This document shows positions 51,765 through 60,900 of a stretch of 64,000 nucleotides of DNA, piece after piece. Source of the DNA: Streptomyces marianii (GTDB lineage: Bacteria > Actinomycetota > Actinomycetes > Streptomycetales > Streptomycetaceae); assembly GCF_005795905.1 (NCBI RefSeq), contig NZ_VAWE01000001.1, forward strand, positions 4,076,001 through 4,140,000, in the 5' to 3' direction. The position numbers were made by a program, and so were the translations under genes. Position 1 is the first letter of the stretch; each line of letters opens with the position of its first letter. Below the pieces are notes generated by a model. That model made no database searches and was not told where the DNA came from. It saw only the letters and a list, made by a program, of their open reading frames with translations.

Positions 51765-53204
51765 TCACACACCCAGCTCGGCGGCTATCCGTCCACTGCG
51801 GACGGCGGCGGCCAGATCGGCGTGATCGGCCTCGGTCCGGTCCGCGTAGACCACCGCGAAGCCGGCCACGGCCTCGTCCAGCTCCTCGCTCTTGCCGCAG
51901 TAACCGGCGACCAGTCGCGGATCGACGCTGTGCGCGTGGGCCCTGGCCAGCAGCGCACCGGTCATACGGGCGTAGTCGTCCACGTGGTCCGCCGCGAGGG
52001 CGGCGGGATCCACGCTGCCCTTGCGGTTGCGGAACTGCCGCACCTGGAACGGACGGCCCTCCACCGTCGTCCAGCCCAGCAGGTTGTCGCTGACCACCTG
52101 CATCCGTTTCTGGCCCATCACCACACGACGCCCTTCGTGCGGGATTCTGGGAACCTCGAAGCCGGCGGCGGCCAGATGCGGCACCAGCACGGAGGGCCGT
52201 GCCTCCTTCACCTGCAGCACGAGCGGCTCACCCCGGTGGTCCAGCAGCAGCACCACATAGGACCGCGTCCCCACGCTGCCGGTACCGACGACCCGGAAGG
52301 CCACATCGTGGATCGCGTAGCGCGCGAGCAGCGGCAGCCGATCCTCCGAGACGGTCTCCAGATACCCGGCGAGTGATGTGGCGACGGCCGCGGCCTCCGC
52401 GTCGGAGACCCGGCGCAGCACCGGCCGGGCGTCCACGAAGCGCCGGCCGCCGTCCTCCGACGCCTCGGTCGACTTGGCGGCGAAACGCGCGCTCGTGTTG
52501 TTCTTGGCCTTCTCCGAGACCCGCTCCAGGGTGCCCACCAGGTCACGTGCGTCGGCGTGCGAGACGAGCTCCTCGTCCGCGATGGCATTCCACGCGTCCA
52601 GTACGGAGAGCTTCGCCAGCAGCCGCATCGTGCGCCGGTACGACCCGGCCGTGTCGAACGCGGCCTTGCGGCAGACGTCCTCGTCGGCGCCGGCCTCGCG
52701 GCCGGCGAGCACGAGCGAGGTGGCGAGCCGTTTGAGGTCCCACTCCCAGGGGCCGACGGCGGTCTCGTCGAAGTCGTTGAGGTCGATCACGAGACTGCCG
52801 CGTGCATCGCCGTACAGACCGAAGTTGCCCGCGTGCGCGTCGCCACAGATCTGTGCCGCGACGCCCGTGACCGGCGTGCCCGCCAGGTCATGGGCCATCA
52901 GCCCGGCGGAGCCGCGCAGGAAGGCGAACGGGGTGGCTGCCATCCTTCCCACGCGGATCGGTGTGAGCCCGGGGACCCTGCCCCGGCTGGACTCCTCCAC
53001 GGCCCGCACCGCGTCGGGCCGCCCCTCGGGGATCACCACCGTGGCGTGGGAACAACGCGGCACCTCCCGGCGCAGAGCCTTGCCGTCCCGTCTGGGGAAG
53101 TCCGGCACACCGCCCGGCACCCGGCGGGCGAAGCCGGTGACCTCCGGTATGCGCGCCTCGTCCGACGCCGTCCGCCGGTACGCCACCGTTTCGGTCCCAC
53201 TCAT
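51765..53204 (-). CDS. DUF2252 family protein
   Basis: A 479-residue protein from ATG 53204. The family core is FAFLRGSAGLMAHDL, ICGDAHAGNFG and DLNDFDET, which resembles the catalytic loop of kinase-like APH folds (a GDxHxxN-like and a DxxD-like motif). KEARPSVL may provide the N-lobe residues. DUF2252 function is not established; a phosphotransferase is plausible by motif. Confidence 0.92.
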   Translation of the reverse strand: MSGTETVAYRRTASDEARIPEVTGFARRVPGGVPDFPRRDGKALRREVPRCSHATVVIPEGRPDAVRAVEESSRGRVPGLTPIRVGRMAATPFAFLRGSAGLMAHDLAGTPVTGVAAQICGDAHAGNFGLYGDARGSLVIDLNDFDETAVGPWEWDLKRLATSLVLAGREAGADEDVCRKAAFDTAGSYRRTMRLLAKLSVLDAWNAIADEELVSHADARDLVGTLERVSEKAKNNTSARFAAKSTEASEDGGRRFVDARPVLRRVSDAEAAAVATSLAGYLETVSEDRLPLLARYAIHDVAFRVVGTGSVGTRSYVVLLLDHRGEPLVLQVKEARPSVLVPHLAAAGFEVPRIPHEGRRVVMGQKRMQVVSDNLLGWTTVEGRPFQVRQFRNRKGSVDPAALAADHVDDYARMTGALLARAHAHSVDPRLVAGYCGKSEELDEAVAGFAVVYADRTEADHADLAAAVRSGRIAAELGV

Positions 53205-53406
53205 GGCGTGACCGCCTCCCCCGCTGTCGTGCAACATCAAGTGCCCACGACCGTACCGTCCGACCAGGCCGCCGTCTCCCCCTGTGGAAAACCGCGGCCG
53301 TCGCCCGCTTCACCGGATCCGGAGCGCCGCCCGCCCGAGATCGGGCCATCGGGACGCCATCCGGTGGCGAAAGCCCCGGGAGGACCCTCCGGGCTCGCGG
53401 GACGTC

Positions 53407-53847
53407 ATGGACGACGCCCTCGGCAGGCCCCGTCATCCGCACCGCCGGGAAGGTGCCGACGCCGTGTTGATCGGCGCCCCGATGTACAACTTCACGATTC
53501 CGTCCACCCTCAAGGCATGGCTCGACCAGGTGATCATCGTGGGTCACAACGCGGGCTCTCCGGACGGACCGCTGTCCGGCACACCCTTCACCGTGGTCGC
53601 CAGCCGGGGCGGTTCGTATGCCCCCGGTACGCCCCGGGAGGACTTCGAGTTCGTCCAGAACTACCTGGAGAAGTTGTTCGCCGGGATGTTCGGGGCCAAG
53701 GTGGACTTCATCGTCCCCGAACTCACCCTGGCGCCCAGCAAGCCCGAGATGGCCGAGCTCGTTCCGCTCGCCGAGGCGTCCCGTACCAAGGCGTTCGCGG
53801 ATGCCGCACGGAAGGCCAAGGACCTGGCGGCACGGCTCGCCGCGTGA
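53407..53847 (+). pseudogene. Truncated FMN-dependent NADH-azoreductase
   Basis: The readable part (~147 residues) is the C-terminal two-thirds of an AzoR-like flavodoxin-fold protein: LIGAPMYNFTIPSTLKAWLD, RGGSYAPGTPREDF and EKLFAGMFGAK. The N-terminal third, which binds the FMN phosphate, is absent, and the sequence from 53284 to 53440 does not resemble it. No ribosome site precedes ATG 53407. Most likely a decayed gene; a shortened expressed protein cannot be excluded. Confidence 0.7.
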
Positions 53848-53882
53848 AGGCAGCCCCGGGGGCACGAGCAGCTCCCGCCGAT

Positions 53883-53896
53883 GTTCCACGTGAAAC
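53883..53896. other. parS-like site (one mismatch)
   Basis: GTTCCACGTGAAAC differs from the Streptomyces parS consensus at one base. It is intergenic, directly beside a perfect 16-base terminator stem, the usual setting for parS. Confidence 0.75.
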
Positions 53897-53931
53897 CTCC
53901 GCCACGGCCCTCGGGAGGGCCGTGGCGGAGG
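53896..53931. terminator. Bidirectional terminator next to parS
   Basis: CCTCCGCCACGGCCCT (53896-53911) and AGGGCCGTGGCGGAGG (53916-53931) are perfect complements around loop CGGG, between the truncated azoreductase and the convergent response regulator. Confidence 0.88.
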
Positions 53932-53982
53932 GCGTGCTCGCAGAGACCCCGCAGAGACGGGCTCAGCAGCCGACGCCCGGCC

Positions 53983-54642
53983 CTACAGCCCGGCGTCCCG
54001 CGCCAGCAGCGCGGCCTGCACCCGGTTCTCGCAGTCGAGCTTGGCCAGGATCCGGCTCACATAGGTCTTCACCGTCGCCTCGCTCATATGCAGCCGGCGC
54101 CCGGCGTCCGCGTTGGACAAGCCTTCCCCGAGCAGCGCCAGCACCTCGCGCTCACGGGCGGCCAGCGCCGCGACTCTGGCCCTGGCCTCCTCGTCGCGCG
54201 TCGCCACCCGCCCCGAGGCCAGCTGGTCCACGACATGGCGCGTGGCGGCCGGCGAGAGATAGGCATCCCCGGCCGCCGCCGCCCGCACCGCGCGAATCAG
54301 CTCCGCCGGAGCGGTGTCCTTGAGCAGGAATCCCGCGCCGCCGTGCTCCAGCGCTCGTAGTACGTTGTCGCGCTCACCGAAGGTCGTGAGCACGATGACG
54401 CGGGCGGTGGGAACCGCGCGGCGCAGTTCGGGCAGCGCGGTGAGTCCGTCCATCACCGGCATCTGGATGTCCAACAGCACCACGTCCGCCCGGTGCGACC
54501 GCGCCAGCTCGACGGCCTCACGGCCGTTGGCCCCCTCGGCGACGACCTCTATCTCCTGATCGGAGGTGAGGATCATCCGGATCCCGGCCCGGATCAGCGG
54601 CTCGTCGTCGGCGATCACGACCCGGATCGGCGAACCGGTCAC
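53983..54642 (-). CDS. NarL-type response regulator
   Basis: A 219-residue protein from GTG 54642 with AGGGGGG upstream. The receiver has ADDEPLIR, phosphoacceptor Asp58 in LLDIQMPVMDG, and Lys in FLLKDTAP. The C-terminal LuxR HTH is LAAREREVLALLGEGLSNAD and SEATVKTYVSRILAKL. Partner of the histidine kinase immediately upstream; the 38-base gap supports one transcript. Confidence 0.95.
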   Translation of the reverse strand: MTGSPIRVVIADDEPLIRAGIRMILTSDQEIEVVAEGANGREAVELARSHRADVVLLDIQMPVMDGLTALPELRRAVPTARVIVLTTFGERDNVLRALEHGGAGFLLKDTAPAELIRAVRAAAAGDAYLSPAATRHVVDQLASGRVATRDEEARARVAALAAREREVLALLGEGLSNADAGRRLHMSEATVKTYVSRILAKLDCENRVQAALLARDAGL

Positions 54643-54680
54643 AGACCCCCCTCTGCTCCCCAGCACCTGGCCGCTTACGC

Positions 54681-56384
54681 CTAGCGCCTGACCTCGTAGG
54701 ACTTCTTCTCGACCAGCTTGCCGTCCTTGAAGCAGAACCGGAACACCGGCTCCGTGTCCAGACTCTCCCCGATCTCCGAGGACATCAGCACCAGGCACCG
54801 CGAACCCGCCGGCTCCGTCGGCCCCTTGCCGTCCAGTCCCTCGGTGGCGATCGTGTCCCCGCTCGGCAGCTGGTCCCGTACCGTCTTCTCGGCCGTTCCG
54901 ACCTTGATCGCCTGGTACTCGGAGGGCTCGATCATGCCCTTGTCGAGGGATCCGACCAGGAAGAACACCCCCACCAGAACAGCGATCCCCAGCAGCATCA
55001 CGACACCCAGCGCGATTCCGCACCCCATGGCCACCCCGCTGAACCTGCTGTTCCCGTCCCTGCCGCCCATCGCCCACTCCCTCTCCGAAACGGTCCGGTC
55101 CATGACCGAAACACCGTCCCCGTAGAGGGTCTTCGCCGGCTGCCGCCGGAAGTCGTCCACCGGGTCGACGAACGGCGATGCCTCCCCGATGCCGTACGGA
55201 AGGACTCCCGCCACCCGGAAACCGCCGCCGGGGACCGGACCGGCGTGCACCATTCCGCCCACCAGCCGGGCGCGCTCGTGCAGTCCCGTCAGCCCCTGTC
55301 CGCCACTGACGACGTGGCCGATCACCTCCGAGGCCGCTCCGTTGACGATCTCGACGACGAACGAGTCCGGTTCGTAGCGCAGATCCACCGTGATCGGCGC
55401 ACCGGGCGCGTGTTTGTAGGCGTTGGTGAGGGCCTCCTGGACGATGCGGTACGCCGCGTGGTCGGCGGCCGCCGCGAGTGGCCTGGCCTCCCCCGAGTAC
55501 TTCAGCTCCACCGCGTTCCCCGCGGCCCTGGCCGCGTCGACGAGCGCCGCGATGCCTGCCGTGCCGCGAGCGGCCCGGCCCGACTCGTCCACTGACGCGG
55601 GCGCGGGCGCCTCCACCCCGTCCCTGAGTATCCCGACGACCTCGCGCAGCTCGTGCATGGCGGTCACCGACGCCTCCCGCAGCACCCCGACCACCTCACG
55701 CTGGCGCGGGGTGAGTTCGCGGTCGACCTCGAGGGCCCCCGTGTGCACGGAGATGAGCGCAAGCCGGTGCCCGAGGCTGTCGTGCATGTCCTGAGCGATG
55801 CGCTGCCGCTCCCTCAGCCGCGCCTGCCCGGCGACCATGGCACGCTCACGCAACAGCTGGCTGTTGCGCTCCTGCAGGGTGTGCAGAAGGGTCCGCCGCT
55901 GTGTCCAGTACCGGCTGGCCAGGCCGGGGACGACCGCGACCGCGAGGAAGTAGAGAGTGGTGAGCAGCACCAGCGTCAACGCGGTCGAGGGCGACCAGGT
56001 GTCGACGAGCGAGACGGTGACACAGAGTGCATAGGCACCGGCGAACGCGGCCACGGCCCGGCCCGCCCCGGTGATCCGGCGTCCGGCCGACCAGCCCGCC
56101 GCCATCATCAGCGGGAGGAACCCGTTCCCCACCGGCGTCAGCGCGGCGGTCACCGCCAGCACGGTCGCCGGCAGTCTCCGCCGCATCAGCGACAGGCCCG
56201 CGATCGCGACGGCCTCGGCCGGGACGGACGCCCCCAGCGCCTGTCCCAGACCCACCGCCAGGAGGGCGAGCAGCAGCGCGACGGTCGCCTCGCCCGCGAG
56301 TCTGCGCCGGGACCACAGCTCCGGCGGCGCCAGCCATCTGCCGCCCGCCCGCACCCCGGCCCATATCTTCGATGACGCGTCCAC
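54681..56384 (-). CDS. NarL-type histidine kinase with extra C-terminal membrane/tail module
   Basis: A 567-residue protein. Five or so N-terminal membrane helices are followed by the HisKA_3 dimerisation domain with His201 (RQRIAQDMHDSLGHRLAL) and HATPase_c (GGQGLTGLHERARLVGG). Unusually, a further linker then leads to another membrane helix near 460-485 and a small terminal domain with YQAIKVGTAEKTVRDQL, reminiscent of BamE/SmpA-type folds. That last part ends in paired Cys (SRCLVL, FRFCF) and should face outside. It works with the response regulator downstream. The tail could be a sensor or a fused neighbouring protein. Confidence 0.92.
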   Translation of the reverse strand: MDASSKIWAGVRAGGRWLAPPELWSRRRLAGEATVALLLALLAVGLGQALGASVPAEAVAIAGLSLMRRRLPATVLAVTAALTPVGNGFLPLMMAAGWSAGRRITGAGRAVAAFAGAYALCVTVSLVDTWSPSTALTLVLLTTLYFLAVAVVPGLASRYWTQRRTLLHTLQERNSQLLRERAMVAGQARLRERQRIAQDMHDSLGHRLALISVHTGALEVDRELTPRQREVVGVLREASVTAMHELREVVGILRDGVEAPAPASVDESGRAARGTAGIAALVDAARAAGNAVELKYSGEARPLAAAADHAAYRIVQEALTNAYKHAPGAPITVDLRYEPDSFVVEIVNGAASEVIGHVVSGGQGLTGLHERARLVGGMVHAGPVPGGGFRVAGVLPYGIGEASPFVDPVDDFRRQPAKTLYGDGVSVMDRTVSEREWAMGGRDGNSRFSGVAMGCGIALGVVMLLGIAVLVGVFFLVGSLDKGMIEPSEYQAIKVGTAEKTVRDQLPSGDTIATEGLDGKGPTEPAGSRCLVLMSSEIGESLDTEPVFRFCFKDGKLVEKKSYEVRR

Positions 56385-56490
56385 GACCGCACCCTAGGCA
56401 ACCGTGTCCTCCCGCCACTGCCCACTTTCGTCGCACGCACGTCCGACGAAGGTTGCGAGGCCCGCTCACAACCGTGGAGACAGAACGCAT

Positions 56491-57186
56491 ATGAAGAGGA
56501 TCGACCGGACGGATCGGAGTCCGATGAGGACCGGTCCTGGAGGAACTCAACGAGAAACGGGCCCCACAAGGACTTGCGTCTCTGGCGAGGATGTTCCCCT
56601 GCTGCTGGAAGCCGCTTCCCTGCTCGTGCCCGAGGAGAGCGCCACCGAGAACGACATCACGGTGGCCGACGTCTGGGAGTACCTCACCCAGGACGAGTGG
56701 GAGGTGGCTCTCGGGCTGCTGGAGGAACTCGGAGACGTCCAACCGCCTCCTCTCAGCTTCTGGGAAGCTCTGGCCACCGCTGCCGAACAGATGCGGATGG
56801 AGAAGAGCGCGGCCTGGTGCCACTGGCGCTGCCACGAGACACTCAACGGCATGATTCGCGCCGATCTCACCCTCCGTCCGGCTGCCGAGGCCCGACGGCA
56901 GACGCCCATTTCCGGCGCTGGCGTCCTGCGACCGATGTGGAACATCGGAAACCGAACCCCGACCGGCGAGCCGGCCCTCAACATCGCCATGCTCTGGGTC
57001 GAGCGCACGCCCTTCCTCGAACCTGGCGGGCGTGCCTCGGTGCGACTCGCTCCCCTTGCCCCTCAGCAGTGGCAGCACCTCGAGCCCGGCCAAGTGATCA
57101 CCATGCACGAGGACCGATCCGTGGCCGGGACGGCAGTTGTCCTGGAAGTTCAGCGGCCTGCGGCCACGCCCACGGCACAGGAATGA
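56491..57186 (+). CDS. Hypothetical protein with EF-Tu domain III-like tail
   Basis: About 231 residues from ATG 56491 (GGAGA upstream); ATG 56524 is an alternative. The N-terminal half is acidic and helical (PLLLEAASLLVPEESA, VWEYLTQDEWEVALGLLEEL). The C-terminal half reads like an elongation-factor beta-barrel: LRPMWNIGNRTPTGEP, GGRASVRLAPLAPQQWQHLE and PGQVITMHEDRSVAGTAVVL, close to the EF-Tu domain III end. No GTPase domain. Its stop overlaps a 16-codon frame (ATGA). Function unknown; this family recurs in Streptomyces as far as I recall. Confidence 0.75.
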   Translation: MKRIDRTDRSPMRTGPGGTQRETGPTRTCVSGEDVPLLLEAASLLVPEESATENDITVADVWEYLTQDEWEVALGLLEELGDVQPPPLSFWEALATAAEQMRMEKSAAWCHWRCHETLNGMIRADLTLRPAAEARRQTPISGAGVLRPMWNIGNRTPTGEPALNIAMLWVERTPFLEPGGRASVRLAPLAPQQWQHLEPGQVITMHEDRSVAGTAVVLEVQRPAATPTAQE

Positions 57187-57233
57187 ACCTCGACATCTCC
57201 TTTGTCCCTCACAGGTGGCCCACAACCGAATGA
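57183..57233 (+). other. Short coupled reading frame, probable remnant
   Basis: ATG 57183 overlaps the upstream stop as ATGA and encodes MNLDISFVPHRWPTTE. The four-base overlap suggests a genuine coupled gene once began here. What follows (57240-57900) is unrelated debris, so it may be the 5' stub of a lost gene or a very small peptide. Confidence 0.3.
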
Positions 57234-57319
57234 TCAGCAGTGGGGACCGAAAGCGCGCTGTCTCCACTGGGGAACCACAAACGCGAGATCCAAGCAGCCC
57301 GGCGGCTACCTCGAGATCA

Positions 57320-57610
57320 TCACCGTTCGTCCCAGGCTGCGGCACCAAAGTGCCCGTCGCACCGCGGAAGGCGACATGTCGAAGCAGAGTTGGCGACACG
57401 CTGCCCGGGTCGGGTGATCCGAAGCCGTCCAGCACGGCCGGGTGCTGCGCCACCTTCAGCACCGTCGACTCGGTGCGGACCGGACAGCGCATGACACCGC
57501 GTGCGAACGCCTCGCCGGCCGGCGGGCCGTCCGACGAGGCGCGCGCCCCGTCGCGCCTCCAGCAACGCGTTGAGCAGGACCGGGTTACCGCCGGCCGCCA
57601 CATGCCACCG
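57320..57610 (-). pseudogene. Fragment of a LAL/LuxR-type regulator
   Basis: On the minus strand AAGGNPVLLNALLEA, then after a frameshift near 57530 GEAFARGVMRCPVRTEST and LKVAQHPAVLDG, read like the end of the ATPase domain of large LuxR (LAL) regulators of polyketide clusters. No Walker motifs or HTH are nearby and no intact frame exists. It is a decayed remnant. Confidence 0.6.
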
Positions 57611-57739
57611 AGGTGCCAGCCGCGCACCCTCTGAGGCCCTCAGCTGCCGGCTTTCAGGTCGGCCGTGCCGCGCTGCGACAGCATCCCCAGGGCGATCTGC
57701 AGCAGCGCTGCGCTTGCCGGAGGCGGCGCCGCGCCGGCC

Positions 57740-57890
57740 GGCGATGGTGGCCTGAAGCCGGCTGTCGTGGTGAACGAGCCGGACGACGTCCGGCAGATCG
57801 AGGATGCCCGCGATGAAGGCCGCGGCGATCTCGCCGAGGCTGTGCCCGGTAACCGCGTCCGGCCGGACCGGCTTTCGCGCTGACTGTTCG
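57740..57890 (-). pseudogene. Fragment of a polyketide acyltransferase domain
   Basis: The minus strand encodes AVTGHSLGEIAAAFIAGILD followed by VVRLVHHDSRLQATIAG. GHSLGE is the serine-active-site motif of PKS/FAS acyltransferases. The fragment ends after about 45 residues with no domain context. It lies next to the LAL fragment and is debris of a polyketide locus. Confidence 0.65.
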
Positions 57891-57978
57891 TTACCGGCCG
57901 GTCTCTGATAGTTGTTTGGGCGGGGTACGGGCGCATTGCCCGTAGCGGTGTCCCAGGACGCCGCAGGGAGGGATGCAC

Positions 57979-60900
57979 ATGAGCACCACCACGCGCGACG
58001 AGGTCCTTGCCGGCGAGCAGAATGCGGTGGACCACGCGTACGACTGCTACACCGCGCGGCTGGCCGAGATGAGCGGGACCTCGGCCGCCACGGCGTCGGC
58101 GAGCGGCAAGGACGGCATAGCCAATAGGAAGGACGCAGAGGCGCGGGCCGCGGCGTACGGCGGGCTCGGTGACGAGGCTCTGGTCTTCTCCCGCGTCGAC
58201 GCGCCGGAGGAGCCCGGAGGGGAGCCTCGCCCGTGGTACATCGGCCGGCGGGGCGTGCGTGACTCGCAGAACGACCCGGTGGTCCTGCTGTGGAGCAGCG
58301 ACCGCGCCAGGAAGTGGTCCGAGGCACTCCCGGAGGCACCGGGGGAAGTGGTTCTGCGACGCCGGCTGCAGTGCACGCAGCGCGTCGTCGAAGACTACTT
58401 CGACGAGATCGCCCCGGCGTCGCCGTCACCCGCGCCCACGGCGGCCCTTCCGAGGCCGCGGTCCGAGGACGACCCACGGACGGCGGCTCCGCCCGAGACC
58501 CGCCCAGAACCGGACGAGCAGCAGGGCGAGGACCGGCTGCCGCCGTCCCCCACACCCGGCGACGTCGCCCGCATCCAGCGCCGCAAGCCGCTCCAGCCGG
58601 ACGACTTCCTGCTGCGCGAGCTCCAGCGCTCGCGCAGCGGCCGCATGCGGGACATCGTCGAGACCATCCGCCGCGACCAGATGGACCTGGTCACCGGCTC
58701 CCCGTCCGACATCCTCGTGGTGCAGGGCGGCCCGGGCACGGGCAAGTCCGCCGTCGGTCTGCACCGTGTGACCTGGCTGGTCAACAACGAGCACTTCAAG
58801 GCACAGGACGTCCTCGTCATCGGCCCCCACCAGCGGTTCCTCGACTACGTGAGCCGGGTCCTGCCCACCCTCGGCACACGGGACGTCAACGCCGTGCAAC
58901 TGAGCCGTATGTGGGACGGAGAGGTGCTCGGCACCGACACCCCGCAGGCGCGACTGGTCAAGTCCGACGAACGCATAGCGGCCGTCCTGCGGCGCCGGGT
59001 CGAGCACGACTGCCGCCCCGAGGTCCTCGACGACCTCACCACCGCGCCGTCCTTCGAGGGTGACGAGCCCGCCGTCGTCGTCACCGCCGGAAGCACCACC
59101 CTGCGCGTCCCCCGATCCAGGGTCCTCGCCCTCCTCGACGAGGCCCGATACGGCGACGGGCCGTATCGGCAGCGCCGCGAACGCTTCCGCAACCTGTTCG
59201 TCGACCTCCTCCTCCAAGAACTCGCCGCCATCGCCCCGCGCCGCGGACAGGGCGGCACGATCCGCCGGGACCTGGAACGCAACCGCCGCGTAGAGCGGCT
59301 CGTCGAACGCGTCTGGCCCTCGCCGGGCGCCAGAGAAGCCCTGCGCAGCCTCTACGACTCGCCCGAACTCCTCCGCGCCTGCGCCGAAGGCGTGCTGGAC
59401 GACGACGAGCAAACCGCTCTGCACCGGCCCCGGGCCGCCACCGCCGACGCCGACCCCTGGACCCTCGACGACCACGTCTGCATCGAGGAACTCGGATACC
59501 TCATCACCGGGGAGACCCCCAGCCGCTACGGGCACATCGTCGTCGACGAGGCACAGGACCTCACCCCCATGCAGGCCCGCGCGCTGCGCCGCCGCTGTGC
59601 GGTGGGCGGTTCCATGACGGTCCTCGGAGACCTCGCCCAGGCCACCGGCCCCCACACCCACACCAGCTGGGACCGCCTCGGCACGCTCCTGTCCGACCAC
59701 GGCGACTGGCGGATCGCCGAGCTGCACACCAGCTACCGCGTGCCGGCGGAGATCATGGAGTTCGTCGCGCCACTGGCCCGTGCGATCGCCCCGACGCTGC
59801 CTTACCCCCGAGCCGTGCGCGAGGTGGGTGACAACGCCGTACGAACCGTGGCGACCGAGCCGTGGAGGCTCCTCGAGGACACCGTCGCCCAAGTGACCCG
59901 CCTGGTGGGCACCAGCGACGGCACCACCCTGCGCTCCATCGCCGTGATCGTCCCCGACGACTCCGGCTGGCTCGACGAGATCACCCGCCACCTCGACCAG
60001 AGCGCCGGCATCACCGGGCCGCGCCGGGAATCGGTGTCCGTACTCGCCGCGGCCCAGGCCAAGGGCATGGAGTACGACCACGTCCTGGTCGTCGAGCCCG
60101 CCACGATCGCCGATCGCGGTGCGGCCGGGCTGCGTCAGCTCTACATCGCCCTCACCCGCAGCACCCAGAGCCTTACCGTGCTGCACACCTCACCGATCCC
60201 GGAGGCCCTCACGAACAACGCCGACAACAGCGAGCAGCTCCCTGCCCAGACGGGATCCGACGCGGCCTCCGGCGACGTACCGGACATCGGGACGGACATC
60301 CGTGTGCGCGTCGTCGGCCCCGCACCGGGCGGCCGCTACCGGGTCGAGGCACTTTCCCCCACCACCGACCGCCCGCTGGTCCTGACCGTCCGTCACGGCT
60401 CCGCTCCGCCGCGCCCGGGTACGGAACTGGACTGCTGGGTCTTCGGCAACGAGACCAACCACAGCGTGCTCACCGCCGATCAGCGCGGTCGCCGGCCGAT
60501 CTCGCCCACGATGGCGGAACGCTATGCGGCCGCACTCGGCGTACTCGACGACCTGGTGGCCGGAGGGGGAGACGTGCCGCAGGACGTACGCAGCCGACTC
60601 TCCGAACTCCAGGGCATGGCCAACCGCGTCCTCCGCCGCGACCAGGCAGACTGGGTGGACGTACGACGCGTCCTCGGTTTCCCGGACAGACACCGCCTGG
60701 GCGCGCTGCGCGACCTCGCGGCGAGCACCAACCGCGCACTCAAGGACCACACACTGGACGTCCGAAGCCTCCAGGGCCAACTCGCCGACTCCGGTTGGTC
60801 CGACGCGCTGCTCGAGGCACGCGAGACGATCCGCACCCGACTGGCCGAAGCCGCAGAGCCGGACCAGCACAACGCACCCACCCATCAGCCCGAGCGGGAG

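Noticed and set aside
58426..60186. 586-codon minus-strand frame
   Set aside because: Entirely antisense to the HelD-like gene, low complexity (Gly/Val/Asp-rich), with no family motif.
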